64,000 nucleotides of DNA, taken from assembly GCF_008329535.1 (NCBI RefSeq), contig NZ_NPKR01000002.1, forward strand, positions 434,001 through 498,000, written 5' to 3'. Below are positions 1-8,711 of the stretch, in pieces (the stretch's first letter is position 1; every line of letters begins with the position of its first letter). The notes under the pieces are model-generated. The model saw only the letters and a program-made list of their open reading frames with translations. It had not been told where the DNA came from and made no database searches. The translations under genes and the position numbers were made by a program. This DNA comes from Mycolicibacterium sp. P1-18. Its GTDB lineage: Bacteria; Actinomycetota; Actinomycetes; Mycobacteriales; Mycobacteriaceae.

Positions 1-2300
1 TGGTGTACTCCGCAGTAGATCCAGCAACCACACGACGTACTGCCGTCCTCGCGCAGCTGGGTGTACCCGTCCAGCGGGTTGCCGTCGGCGTCGAAACCGT
101 TGATCTCGGCGAGGATGGCGTCGGCGTCCGGATCGGCGTGGGTGCCGACCGTCGGGTACTCCCACACGAGGTCGAGGATGGGTCGATCCCTGGATTCGGT
201 TGAGCCGGAAAGCTTCTCGCGGATGATGCGGCCGAGGTGGTACATGAACCACAGGTCGCTGCGGGCGTCACCGGCAGGCTCCACCGCCTGGTCGTGCCAT
301 TGCAGCATCCGATTGGTGTTGGTGAAGCTCCCGGACTTCTCGGTGTGCGCGGCCGCGGGGAAGAAGAAGACCTCGGTGTCGTTGGTCTCCGGCGACATCT
401 CTCCCGACTCGACTTCGGGCCCGTCCTTCCACCACGTCGCGCTTTCGATCAGCGAGAAGTCGCGCACGACGAGCCAGTCGAGGTTGGCCATGCCCAGCCG
501 CTGCATCTTGGCGTTGGCCGAGCCGACCGCGGCATTCTCACCGAGCAGGAAGTAGCCCTTGCACTTTCCGTCGAGCTGCTCGAACACCGTGTCGTAGGTG
601 CTGTGCGACCCGGTCAGCCTTGGCAGGTAGTCGAAGCAAAAGTCGTTGTCGGCCGTGGCCGCGTCACCCCACCACGCCTTGAGCAGGCTGACGAGGTAGG
701 CGTCCATGTTTGCCCAGAAGCCCGTGCGCGCGGCGTTCTGTTCGATGAATTCGGAACGGTTTTGTTCGACCATGGCGTAGGGCATCGGGATGTAGCCCGG
801 CAGCAGGTTGAACAACGTGGGGATGTCGCTGGATCCTTGAATGCTGGCGTGACCCCGAAGCGCCTGGATGCCACCGCCCGGACGGCCCATGTTGCCCAGC
901 AGCAGCTGGAGCACGCACGCCGCGCGGATGAACTGACTGCCGGTGCTGTGTTGCGTCCAGCCCACGGCGTAGACGAATTCGCTGGTGCGGTCGGCACCGG
1001 AGTTCTCGGTGAGATGGCGGCAGACCTCGGCGAACACGTCGGGAGTGATGCCGCAGGTCTTCTCCACCATCTCGGGCGTGTAGCGCGCGAAGTGCCGCTT
1101 GAGGATCTGCAGTACGCAGCGCGGGTCCTGCATCGTGTCGTCGCGTCGCGGGCGTCCGTCCATTGCGGCGCTTCCCATGCCGTGCTGTTCGGACCGCCCC
1201 GCCGAGCGCACGTCGTCCTCGCGTCGAGGTGCGCCCGATCCGCGGCCGCGCTTGCCCGACGCCGAGGCCACCTCCACGCCCTCGTACTGCCATTCGGCGG
1301 TCTTGTAGTGGCGTGCGTCGGGTTCGAAACCCGAGAACAGGCCGTCGACGTCCTCGGTGTCGCGGAACTCCTCCTCGACGATGGTGGCCGCGTTGGTGTA
1401 GTTCAGGATGAACTCGGTGAAGTATTTCTCCTGTGAGAGAACGTGATTGATGATTCCGCCGAGGAAGGCGACGTCGGTGCCGGCGCGGATCGGCACGTGC
1501 AGGTCGGCCAACGCGCTGGTGCGGGTGAAGCGTGGGTCGACGTGGATGACGACCGCACCGCGGGCCTTGGCCTCCATCACCCACTGGAATCCGACCGGAT
1601 GGCACTCGGCGAAGTTCGATCCCTCGATGATGATGCAGTCGGAGTGCTGGAGGTCTTGCAGGAACGTCGTCGCGCCGCCGCGGCCGAAGGACGTGCCCAG
1701 GCCGACGACCGTCGAACTGTGGCACACCCTCGCCTGATTCTCGATCTGCACGACGCCCAGCGCCGTCAGGAGCTTCTTGATGAGGTAGTTCTCCTCGTTG
1801 TCCAGCGTCGCGCCGCCGAGACTCGCGATTCCCATGGTGCGGGCGGTTCGCTTGCCATCGAGCTCCTCCTGCCACGTGTCGGCGCGCGTCGCGATCACGC
1901 GGTCGGCCACCATGTCCATGGCCTTCTCCAGCGAGATCGGTTGCCAGTCGGTCGCTCTCGGCGGCCGGTAGAGCACCTGGTGCCGGCGAGACGGACCCGT
2001 CGTGAGCTGCAGGCTGGCCGCTCCCTTCGGACACAGCCTGCCCCTGCTGACCGGGGAGTCGGGATTGCCCTCGATCTGGACGACCTTCTCGTCCTTGACG
2101 TAGACGTTCTGGGAGCAGCCCACCCCGCAGTACGGGCACACCGACGTGACGACCCGGTCCGCAGTCGCCGTCCGCGGCGTCAGCGCACGGCTGCGCTGCG
2201 ATTGCGCCGCCGCCGCCTTGCCGAGGGGATCGGGCCCGGTGATCTGCCGGTAGACCGGCCAATCGGTGATCCACTGCCGCACGCTCATCCAGGTTCCCAT
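1..2300 (-). CDS. Formate dehydrogenase alpha subunit (molybdopterin oxidoreductase), 3' end outside window
   Basis: Oxidises formate to CO2 with a molybdenum or tungsten bis-MGD cofactor and passes electrons to a redox partner. The reading frame stays open to the left edge, so the C-terminus is missing. Near the N-terminus is the [4Fe-4S] motif CPYCGVGC, followed about 25 residues later by GRLCPKG. The metal-ligand segment reads NQARVCHSSTVVGLG, a cysteine where E. coli FdnG has selenocysteine. ECHPVGFQW and DPRFTRTS are typical of the family. I chose the ATG at 2300, which reads MGTWMSVRQWI; an in-frame ATG lies at 2288. It follows the FAD oxidoreductase on the same strand by 57 bases. The family call is strong. 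Which partner subunits it uses cannot be seen here. Confidence 0.9.
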   Translation of the reverse strand, partial: MGTWMSVRQWITDWPVYRQITGPDPLGKAAAAQSQRSRALTPRTATADRVVTSVCPYCGVGCSQNVYVKDEKVVQIEGNPDSPVSRGRLCPKGAASLQLTTGPSRRHQVLYRPPRATDWQPISLEKAMDMVADRVIATRADTWQEELDGKRTARTMGIASLGGATLDNEENYLIKKLLTALGVVQIENQARVCHSSTVVGLGTSFGRGGATTFLQDLQHSDCIIIEGSNFAECHPVGFQWVMEAKARGAVVIHVDPRFTRTSALADLHVPIRAGTDVAFLGGIINHVLSQEKYFTEFILNYTNAATIVEEEFRDTEDVDGLFSGFEPDARHYKTAEWQYEGVEVASASGKRGRGSGAPRREDDVRSAGRSEQHGMGSAAMDGRPRRDDTMQDPRCVLQILKRHFARYTPEMVEKTCGITPDVFAEVCRHLTENSGADRTSEFVYAVGWTQHSTGSQFIRAACVLQLLLGNMGRPGGGIQALRGHASIQGSSDIPTLFNLLPGYIPMPYAMVEQNRSEFIEQNAARTGFWANMDAYLVSLLKAWWGDAATADNDFCFDYLPRLTGSHSTYDTVFEQLDGKCKGYFLLGENAAVGSANAKMQRLGMANLDWLVVRDFSLIESATWWKDGPEVESGEMSPETNDTEVFFFPAAAHTEKSGSFTNTNRMLQWHDQAVEPAGDARSDLWFMYHLGRIIREKLSGSTESRDRPILDLVWEYPTVGTHADPDADAILAEINGFDADGNPLDGYTQLREDGSTSCGCWIYCGVH

Positions 2301-2357
2301 CGTCCGCGGTCCGACCAGGGGCACCGGCTACCCCGGCGCCGGCCGGAGAAACGCCGG

Positions 2358-3878
2358 TCACGCAATTCGTTTGCGGCACCGCAACGACTGCGGCGGCCCC
2401 ACGTCGGGCATCGAGCCGATGCCAAAGTGGTGACGCAGTACGCGCCTGGCCGCGTGCACGCCCGGCATGCCGTGTACGCCGGGTCCGGGTGCGGTGGACG
2501 CCGAACACAGGTACACGTTGGGAATGGGCGTGCGGTAGGGATCCCAGCGTGGCACCGGCCGGGCCAGGATGCGGTACATCGACACGTGACCGGCGGCGAT
2601 GTCACCGCCGGCGTAGTTCTCGTTGTGGTGCGACATGTCGCTGGCCGGGATGCACCGTGAGCCGACGACGACGTCCCGGAACCCTGGGGCGAAGCGTTCG
2701 ATCTGTGCGATGGCCGTGGCGGTCATGTCCCGAGTGGAGCCGTTGGGGACGTGGGCGTAGGTCCACAGCGGGCGTTGGCCCTCCGGTCCGATGCGCGTCT
2801 CGTCGACGACGGTGGGCTGGCTCAACAACATCATCGGGGTCTCGCTGTGCTGGCCGGCGGACGTCGCGTCCTCCGCCTGCGCCATCTGCTGGCGGGTGCC
2901 ACCCAGGTGAACCGTCCCCGCCCCCGCCAGTCGAGGGTCGGCCCACGGAACGGGTTCGCGCAGAAGGAAGTCGACCTTGGCGACGCCGTTGTTGGGTCGG
3001 AACTTCGCCGTCGCCCGGCGATAGCGTGGGGTGAGCATCTCGCCGAACACCTCGGTCAAGGTCCACGGTGAGGTGTCGAAGAGGTACGCGCGCGCCGAAG
3101 GTAGCGAGGACACCCCGTTCACGCGATGGTCGCAGACGATCGACGAATTCCGTGCTTCGAGGTCCGCCACCAACGCGTCGGTCACCGCTTGACTGCCGCC
3201 AATGGGGATCGGCCAACCGCCGGAATGGGCGAGCGAACCCAGGAGCAGTCCGGTGACGGCACCCGCCAGCGAGGGAATCGGGGTGTTGGAGTGGGCGCCG
3301 ACGCCGGTCAGCAAGGCGCCGCAGGCATGGGCGTCGGTGGTCTTCTCCCATGCCTTCGTGCCCAGTTCCAGCATTCCGGCGCCCATCGCCGCCACGCCCA
3401 ATACCCCGCTCGGGTGCAGCACCGACGGTGGAATGCTGCGGACGTCCGACAATCCGAGGTCGCGAATGGCGTCGACGCCGTCGACCAGAGGCGCCATCAA
3501 CCGGTGATAGAGCCGTCCGTTTGCCGCACCGTGGTCGGAGAGTTCCGCCACGGTGCGGCCCAGATCGCGATAGGCCACGGCGGCGGGCGATCCGTCGAGC
3601 GGGTGAGCGTAGGAGATGTCGGGGACGCCGAAGCGAACACCGCGCGCGGCGAGGTCGAACTGCTGGAAGAACGGCGACGCCACCGCCATCGGGTGCACCG
3701 CGGCACACAGGTCGTGGAGAAGCGGCGTGCCGAGGTCCAGCTCCTCAGTCCGACATCCGCCACCGGGTTCCGGCTGAGCCTCCAGCACGGTGACCGACAA
3801 CCCGGCGGCGGCGCAGACCACCGCCGCTGCCAAGCCGTTGGGCCCCGATCCGATCACGGCGACGTCTGTCTGCGGCAT
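2358..3878 (-). CDS. FAD-dependent oxidoreductase of the phytoene-desaturase-like (NAD(P)/FAD) family
   Basis: A flavin amine-oxidase/phytoene-dehydrogenase fold protein of 506 residues; substrate unknown. The N-terminus carries the dinucleotide-binding motif VIGSGPNGLAAA and then EAQPEPGGGCRTEE, the usual second FAD contact. The C-terminal flavin motif is represented by YLCSASTAPGPGVHGMPGVHAA. I start it at MPQTDVAVIG (3878); an upstream in-frame ATG at 3914 would add 12 residues before the Rossmann motif. Relatives are often near carotenoid or lipid genes, but nothing of that sort is nearby. It lies between a MarR regulator and formate dehydrogenase on the same strand, so the MarR protein is a plausible local regulator. 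Family confident, reaction unknown. Confidence 0.85.
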   Translation of the reverse strand: MPQTDVAVIGSGPNGLAAAVVCAAAGLSVTVLEAQPEPGGGCRTEELDLGTPLLHDLCAAVHPMAVASPFFQQFDLAARGVRFGVPDISYAHPLDGSPAAVAYRDLGRTVAELSDHGAANGRLYHRLMAPLVDGVDAIRDLGLSDVRSIPPSVLHPSGVLGVAAMGAGMLELGTKAWEKTTDAHACGALLTGVGAHSNTPIPSLAGAVTGLLLGSLAHSGGWPIPIGGSQAVTDALVADLEARNSSIVCDHRVNGVSSLPSARAYLFDTSPWTLTEVFGEMLTPRYRRATAKFRPNNGVAKVDFLLREPVPWADPRLAGAGTVHLGGTRQQMAQAEDATSAGQHSETPMMLLSQPTVVDETRIGPEGQRPLWTYAHVPNGSTRDMTATAIAQIERFAPGFRDVVVGSRCIPASDMSHHNENYAGGDIAAGHVSMYRILARPVPRWDPYRTPIPNVYLCSASTAPGPGVHGMPGVHAARRVLRHHFGIGSMPDVGPPQSLRCRKRIA

Positions 3879-3964
3879 ACCGCAGCGGTTCCACGCGAGG
3901 TCGACTTCAAACACGGATGCCGAGGCGATCGTCGCGGTGTCGCAACCATCGGTTCGCCGAGGCC

Positions 3965-4471
3965 TCAGGACGTCGGCCAGAACAGTCCGAGCGCGTCGCC
4001 CTCGTCGACTTCGCCCGCCGCGTCGGCGAAGGACGCCAGAGCCGCCGCGACGGCGTCGCGATCCTCGTCGCCCATGGACAGCAGGACCCGCCGGATCGCC
4101 GCCCGCCGGCGTCGCGTGACCTTGCCGACCAGTCGGCGGCCGCCCGGAGTCAAGGAGAGGAGGACCAGGCGCCGATCGGCGTCGGATTCACTGCGGCAAA
4201 CGAGGTTTGCCTTCACCAGGCGATCACAGGTGCGGCTCGCGTTGGACGGATTGACGTTCAGGTTCTCGGCGACGGCGCCGAGGTTCAGCGGTCCGCGGCC
4301 GGACAACATCACGAGCACCCGAAACTGAGGCACCGTGATCGTGTCGACGACGTCGGCCATCGACGCCGCTGCGATGCCGACCAAGGCGCGGGACGCCCGC
4401 AGGATCGCGTCGACCTGGTCGTCGGACGGGTATGCCGCACCGGCGGAGAGCGCCTCACGTGCCGCGGTCAT
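3965..4471 (-). CDS. MarR family transcriptional regulator
   Basis: A winged-helix DNA-binding protein of 168 residues, expected to act as a dimeric, ligand-responsive repressor. The core reads PQFRVLVMLSGRGPLNLGAVAE, then NVNPSNASRTCDRLVKANLV (recognition helix) and ADRRLVLLSLTPGGRRLV (wing). It is clearly related to the second MarR gene in this window (21140), sharing PQFR, the LS.RGP..L segment and the wing layout. It is the first gene of a minus-strand run with the FAD oxidoreductase 86 bases downstream, which suggests local control. No operator was recognised upstream. The ligand is unknown. Confidence 0.9.
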   Translation of the reverse strand: MTAAREALSAGAAYPSDDQVDAILRASRALVGIAAASMADVVDTITVPQFRVLVMLSGRGPLNLGAVAENLNVNPSNASRTCDRLVKANLVCRSESDADRRLVLLSLTPGGRRLVGKVTRRRRAAIRRVLLSMGDEDRDAVAAALASFADAAGEVDEGDALGLFWPTS

Positions 4472-4596
4472 GTCGCGGCGGCTCTAGGTTCCGTGGTCAA
4501 CGCGCGCACGCGGGTCCCATACCCCGGCGAACGGACCGTACTCGCGTCTCGGGTGGCGCGGTCGACGCATTTGCCGAGTGAGGTTGGGCCTCCAAG

Positions 4597-4990
4597 CTGC
4601 AGCTGCACGGTGGCGCCGGCGCCGAGGATGCCAGCTCTCGCGTCGAATTCACCGCCTCCACGTGCCCCGACACCATGATCGTGCTGGGCGGCTACTCGCA
4701 GGGCGCGACCGTGGTCGACATCGTGGCCGGTGTCCCTGTCACGGGCATCGGCTGGGGGAGTACCCTGCCGCCCCAGTACGCGAAAAACGTTGCGGCAGTA
4801 GCGACGTTTGGTGACGTGGCCGGTCGTGCCGGCAGATCCGTGCCTACCACGAGTTCTCTCCTCGGGTCCAAGGCGATCGATCTCTGCAATCCCACCGATC
4901 GATTTGCCATGCGGGCCCGGGTAATTCGTGGAAGCGCCACACCGACGGCTACGTCCCGACCTGCTCGCCGCGTTCACCCCGCCGGTCTGA
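4597..4990 (+). pseudogene. Decayed cutinase-family serine esterase fragment
   Basis: One frame reads [20 protein letters not shown], the cutinase nucleophile elbow (GYSQG), then [20 protein letters not shown] and [11 protein letters not shown], which leads to the catalytic-Asp region. At about 4900 the frame breaks. Adding one base would restore the expected [21 protein letters not shown]. About 50 bases later a second shift is needed to read [10 protein letters not shown] and the TGA at 4988-4990. No signal peptide or N-terminal half is readable upstream of about 4600. This therefore looks like a 5'-truncated, doubly frameshifted remnant of a secreted mycobacterial cutinase. A sequencing error could explain one shift, but not the missing N-terminus. 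Confidence 0.7.
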
Positions 4991-5062
4991 CGAGGCTGGG
5001 GCCACTGCGCAACGCAACCACGGCCGTAGCTGTTCCACCATCGGTCGCCCGTCGTGAAACGA

Positions 5063-5323
5063 TCAGTTCCCCACGACGGCATGCTGCGTTCCACCGGGAC
5101 GGGTCTGGGGATACCGACGGTGCAGGCCGTCGATGAGCCGGTGAGCTTCGTAGAGGTCTCGACGCAACTCGGAACGTTGGCGGTGCACGTGCGCGATCCC
5201 GCGCGCCGAGCGGCGCTGATTTCGTCGCTCGATGATCTCGATCTTGCGGGACACCTTCTCGACCTGGACGCGCAGTTCCTCGAGGAGTGCTCTCGCCTGT
5301 GCGGCCTCGACGTCGTCGGTCAC
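5063..5323 (-). CDS. Small charged helical protein, function unknown
   Basis: An 86-residue protein I do not recognise. The first half, starting [20 protein letters not shown], is rich in Glu, Lys, Arg and Leu with heptad-like spacing, which suggests a coiled coil or helical hairpin. The middle is very Arg-rich ([10 protein letters not shown]). There is no signal peptide and no membrane segment. It lies on the opposite strand to, and just downstream of, the cutinase remnant. Codon use fits the surrounding GC-rich genes, which supports its being real, but the evidence is only an open frame with sensible composition. Confidence 0.6.
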   Translation of the reverse strand: MTDDVEAAQARALLEELRVQVEKVSRKIEIIERRNQRRSARGIAHVHRQRSELRRDLYEAHRLIDGLHRRYPQTRPGGTQHAVVGN

Positions 5324-5432
5324 GAGGGTATCGTCTCATCAAATCCTAATGTTCGCTCGGCGACCAAACTCTTATGTCTGGACGGTGAACGGCGGGTTGA
5401 CGGGGCCCGTCTGCCAGAGCACAATTCGTTTT

Positions 5433-5627
5433 GTGGCTAGCTTGAGTGAACAGGCGGCGATCGAGCAGGTCAAGAACCGCTTGAGCAGCACCTATACCGA
5501 CATACCCCCAGAACGAATTCAGTCCGCGATGCGAAGTGCGCAGACGAGATTCGAGCACAGCAAGATCCGCGACTTCGTGCCGCTACTGGTGGAACGCAGG
5601 GTGCGCGCCGACCTGGCAAACAGTTAG
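5433..5627 (+). CDS. Small three-helix-bundle dimerization-domain-like protein
   Basis: A protein of about 64 residues reading SEQAAIEQVKNRLSSTY, IPPERIQSAMRSAQTRFE and IRDFVPLLVERRVRADLA. The pattern of A..QV..RL....P.+PP..I..A+..A..RF....+R+FVPLLVER is the short alpha-helical module common in actinobacterial genomes and annotated as a three-helix-bundle dimerization domain. I chose the GTG at 5433; a TTG at 5442 (LSEQAA) is equally possible. The longer in-frame extension to 5232 overlaps the opposite gene and looks non-coding. Function is unknown; such modules may mediate protein-protein contacts. Confidence 0.65.
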   Translation: MASLSEQAAIEQVKNRLSSTYTDIPPERIQSAMRSAQTRFEHSKIRDFVPLLVERRVRADLANS

Positions 5628-5658
5628 CTGCCGCTGCCGCTACGTCACCGTGGAGAGG

Positions 5659-5877
5659 TCACGCGACCGCACCACGTTCGCCCTGAAATGCGTCATAGGC
5701 GACGGCGATCAGATGCGCCGCGGCCTCGGGATGCTCGCGGGCGATGGCCTCGACGGCCGCCAGGGTGTGCACGCCCAAGGGGGCGGAATCGCCAGGAGGC
5801 CGACCCTCGGTGATGGCCTTGATCAGGGCCAGCTCGAAGGCCGAGCGGGCGTCGCCGGGAACTGTCTCGTCGCTCAT
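5659..5877 (-). CDS. Small protein downstream of ANTAR gene, function unknown
   Basis: A 72-residue acidic helical protein, MSDETVPGDARSAFELALIK onwards, ending in FQGERGAVA. I do not recognise the family. A GTG at 5895 in the same frame overlaps the stop of the preceding ANTAR gene by four bases and would add MRRMES. Either start implies co-transcription, and probably translational coupling, with the ANTAR gene. There is no signal peptide or membrane segment. The consistent pairing suggests it works with the ANTAR protein, but that is inference only. Confidence 0.6.
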   Translation of the reverse strand: MSDETVPGDARSAFELALIKAITEGRPPGDSAPLGVHTLAAVEAIAREHPEAAAHLIAVAYDAFQGERGAVA

Positions 5878-5891
5878 TGATTCCATCCGCC

Positions 5892-6170
5892 TCACCGCGC
5901 GACGGCGGCCGAGGCCGCCCGCGCTGCCAACAGGTGCCCCCAGACGAGGGCCGCCTCGGTCTGATGAGCGACGTCGTCACCCTTGCCGCCGACCAGGTGG
6001 GCCAGCGCAGTGGCCAGGGCGCCCGGTCCGATGCCGGTCTGGCGCACGGCACTCACCAGATCGTCGAACGCGTCCCGCTCCGAGCATCCGCGCAGCCCCA
6101 TCAGGATGCCGATGGCCAGGTCGATCATGCGTCGCGACGACGGGTCGCCGCGTCGGCTCGGTTCGGTCAT
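5892..6170 (-). CDS. ANTAR domain RNA-binding regulator
   Basis: A 92-residue protein that is essentially one ANTAR domain. After MTEPSRRGDPS it reads RRMIDLAIGILMGLRGCSERDAFDDLVSAVRQ and then ALATALAHLVGG. The alanine/GILM/CS...AF..L signature is that of ANTAR. Known ANTAR proteins bind paired hairpins in leader RNAs and antiterminate transcription, usually fused to a sensor domain (GAF, PAS or receiver). Here there is no room for a sensor, so it would need a partner or signal-independent action. It overlaps the start of the next small gene by four bases. The family call is good; the target is unknown. Confidence 0.85.
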   Translation of the reverse strand: MTEPSRRGDPSSRRMIDLAIGILMGLRGCSERDAFDDLVSAVRQTGIGPGALATALAHLVGGKGDDVAHQTEAALVWGHLLAARAASAAVAR

Positions 6171-6379
6171 CGCGTCGTCACCGCGGTCGTTCTCGTCACC
6201 GGCTCTGTGTATCTCGCCCAGATGAACGCCGGTTGTCCTCGACGTGTCGTGTCACCGATCGGGCGCGGCGATGGTCATCGAGTCGGCATCCTCGTGGCCA
6301 CCGGCAGGCCTTGGCGGCACTCGACATTGAATCCAGCGCCGTTCCCGCGACGGGTTCTGACGGACGCTATCGTCGAAGG

Positions 6380-6637
6380 ATGGTCGGAGTGGTCGACGGG
6401 GACGTTGCGGACGACCGCGAAGCGGACGCCGCCCAAGCCGAGTACTACCGGCAGGAGCTGAGCGGCATCCGGGCGCAGGCCGAATCCCAACTCGCCAGGA
6501 AGTACATCGAACTGCAGCAGTGCCAAGCGTCGGGACTGACGCAGCGAGCAGCCGACGTACGCCGAGTCATCCGGGCCCTGGAGCGCGAGATCGTCACCCT
6601 GGAGAAGCTCGGCGAAGGACTCAAGCGCTGGCTGTGA
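6380..6637 (+). CDS. Small coiled-coil protein, function unknown
   Basis: An 85-residue protein starting MVGVVDGDVADDREADAAQA and ending LEKLGEGLKRWL. From about residue 20 onwards it is predicted almost wholly helical, with heptad-like Leu/Ile/Ala spacing (ELSGIRAQAESQLARKY, VRRVIRALEREIVTLEKL). I recognise no family. A GAAGG ribosome-binding site lies just before the ATG, and a weak -10-like TATCGT lies about 10 bases upstream of the start, so the leader would be short. It is convergent with the BacA-like gene, with 15 bases between them. Confidence 0.6.
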   Translation: MVGVVDGDVADDREADAAQAEYYRQELSGIRAQAESQLARKYIELQQCQASGLTQRAADVRRVIRALEREIVTLEKLGEGLKRWL

Positions 6638-6652
6638 CGTCGAGGCGAAACG

Positions 6653-8560
6653 TCACCGAGCCTCCGCCGCCACCGCACCGAGCCGCCACCGGCCGTCGCC
6701 AAGCAGTTCCAGGGTGCGCTGATGATGCTGCTCGACGGAACGGCGGTGCGCGACGCTGACGACGATCAGGTCCGGTAACTCGTTGCGCAGCAACGCATAA
6801 AGCGCAAACTCCAGTCCTTCGTCGAGAGCCGAGGTCGCCTCGTCGAGAAACACCACCTTCGGCGCGGTGAGCAAGATGCGGGCGAACGCAATGCGCTGTC
6901 GTTCCCCGGGGGAGAGCACCGCGGCCCAGTCCTGCTCCTCGTCGAGGCGACGGCAGAGATGCGACAGCGACACCTTGGTCAGGACGGCGCGCAGTGCGTC
7001 GTCTCCCAGCTCGGTGGACCTCGAGGGGTACGACACCACCGCGCGGAGCGTGCCGAGCGGTACGTAGGGGAATTGAAGGACGAACAGCGTCTCGTGGTCT
7101 CCGGCGGGGCGGCGCCAGGTTCCGCTGGCGGCGGGCCACAGCTCGGCGAGGCTGCGGATCAGGGACGTCTTGCCGCTGCCGGACGCACCGGTGACGACCA
7201 GGGATTCGCCGCGGCGCAACGACAGACTCAGGGGGTCGACGAGCCGGTCGCCGGCGGGGGTGCGTACCTCGACGCCCACCAGTTCGACCGAACCGTCGGT
7301 GCTGGCCTGCGAGTCCAGGGACGAAAGCCGTTGAGCGCGTTCGTTTGCCTCGACGAGACCGTGCAGTCGCTCGATCACCGCGTCATAGCTGGCGAACTGG
7401 CTGTACGCGTTGCGGAAGAAGGACAGCCCACTCTGGATCTTGCCGAACGCCGTGGCGGACTGCGTGACGTCGCCCAGGGTGATGCTGCCGGCGAACAGTC
7501 GCGGAGCCTGCACGACGTAGGGCAACGGGGACACGGCCTGGGTGGCCGAGAAGTTCCATCCCACCAGCCCGATGGTCCGGCGCACGTACCGTCGGTAGTT
7601 GGCGATGACCGCCTGGAACCGACGGTCGAGTTGCTCGCGCTCGGCCCGCTCGCCGCGGTAGAACGCCACCGCCTCGGCGCTCTCGCGCAGGCGCACCAAC
7701 GAATACCTGAATGCCGCGTTGGTCTTCTCGTTGCGGAAACTCAGTCCGATCAACGGGCGTCCGATCCAGAACGCCACCAGAGAAGCCAGCACGACGTACC
7801 CGACGACGAAGCAGAACAACGCCTTGGGCACCTCGACGCCGAACACCGTCAGCGGTCCGGAGAGCCGCCACAGGATCGTGGTGAACGATGCCACCGACAC
7901 CAGTGACTCCACCGCCCCGAAGACGATGATGCTCGTCGAGTAGTACGTCGGGACGTTGGGGCCCGAACCGACGCCCGTGGTGAACACGTCGACGTCCTGT
8001 TGAATGCGCTGATCCGGGTTGTCGACCGGGGTCTCGCTGAACCGGTCGCCGTAGTATGCGCGACCGGTCAGCCAACCGGTGGTGAGCCGGTCGGTCAACC
8101 ACACCCGCCAACGAATGATGAAGTGCTGAGCCAGATACGTGTCGACCACGATGCGCGCCACGTGCACCGTCGCGAGCACGCAGAACGTCACCAGTGCCAT
8201 CCAGAACCCGTGGATCCCGGAGTCCCGATGTCCGGCATCCCGGGACGCGACGCCCTGAACGGCGACCTGAAGGGCGGAGTACAGGTCGTTGGAGTAGTAG
8301 CTCAGCAACACCTGGATGCGGACCTCGACCATCACCGACAGCAACATCGCCGCCAGGAGAAGCCACACCGGTGCGCTCGTCGCGCCGGTGAAGTAGGCCC
8401 CGGTGATTCGCCAGAATCGTCGACCCCAGGTGGTGTAGCGGCACAGCAACGTCGCCGCCACGCACATGGTTGCCGCACAGGCGAACCACGCGAACAGGAT
8501 CCACGACGCAGAGTGCACGATCTCGTGACCCCAGTCGATCGTGGGGGTGAAGTCTTCCAA
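6653..8560 (-). CDS. bacA: SbmA/BacA-like ABC transporter (fused permease and ATPase)
   Basis: A 635-residue fused ABC protein: about six membrane segments in the first 400 residues, then one nucleotide-binding domain. It resembles M. tuberculosis Rv1819c (BacA; about 640 residues as I recall), which imports cobalamin and hydrophilic antimicrobials. Motifs: Walker [10 protein letters not shown], signature [15 protein letters not shown] (a Pro variant typical of the SbmA/YddA group rather than LSGGQ), and Walker [15 protein letters not shown]. The membrane region includes [14 protein letters not shown], characteristic of this group. It is divergent from the MsbA-like ABC gene that starts at 8712. 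Substrate by homology only. Confidence 0.88.
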   Translation of the reverse strand: MEDFTPTIDWGHEIVHSASWILFAWFACAATMCVAATLLCRYTTWGRRFWRITGAYFTGATSAPVWLLLAAMLLSVMVEVRIQVLLSYYSNDLYSALQVAVQGVASRDAGHRDSGIHGFWMALVTFCVLATVHVARIVVDTYLAQHFIIRWRVWLTDRLTTGWLTGRAYYGDRFSETPVDNPDQRIQQDVDVFTTGVGSGPNVPTYYSTSIIVFGAVESLVSVASFTTILWRLSGPLTVFGVEVPKALFCFVVGYVVLASLVAFWIGRPLIGLSFRNEKTNAAFRYSLVRLRESAEAVAFYRGERAEREQLDRRFQAVIANYRRYVRRTIGLVGWNFSATQAVSPLPYVVQAPRLFAGSITLGDVTQSATAFGKIQSGLSFFRNAYSQFASYDAVIERLHGLVEANERAQRLSSLDSQASTDGSVELVGVEVRTPAGDRLVDPLSLSLRRGESLVVTGASGSGKTSLIRSLAELWPAASGTWRRPAGDHETLFVLQFPYVPLGTLRAVVSYPSRSTELGDDALRAVLTKVSLSHLCRRLDEEQDWAAVLSPGERQRIAFARILLTAPKVVFLDEATSALDEGLEFALYALLRNELPDLIVVSVAHRRSVEQHHQRTLELLGDGRWRLGAVAAEAR

Positions 8561-8711
8561 CGGACCAGCCTTCGGTGTGGTGGCCCAGGCGCAGCCACGT
8601 CAGTTCAGGCGACGAGTATCGACCCCTCTGTTGAACAGCGGCGAAACTCGCGCAGCCAGGCGACGCTGTTACGGTTCGCAGCGCAATGCCCGCCAAGAGA
8701 AAGCGGCGCTC

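Noticed and set aside
237..1436. 400-codon open frame on the plus strand over formate dehydrogenase
   Set aside because: Antisense shadow of a gene with complete molybdopterin oxidoreductase motifs; Arg/Val-rich and without family character.
664..2508. 614-codon minus-strand open frame
   Set aside because: Out of frame with the formate dehydrogenase motifs on the same strand; composition (Arg/Gly/Ala-rich) is typical of a high-GC shadow frame.
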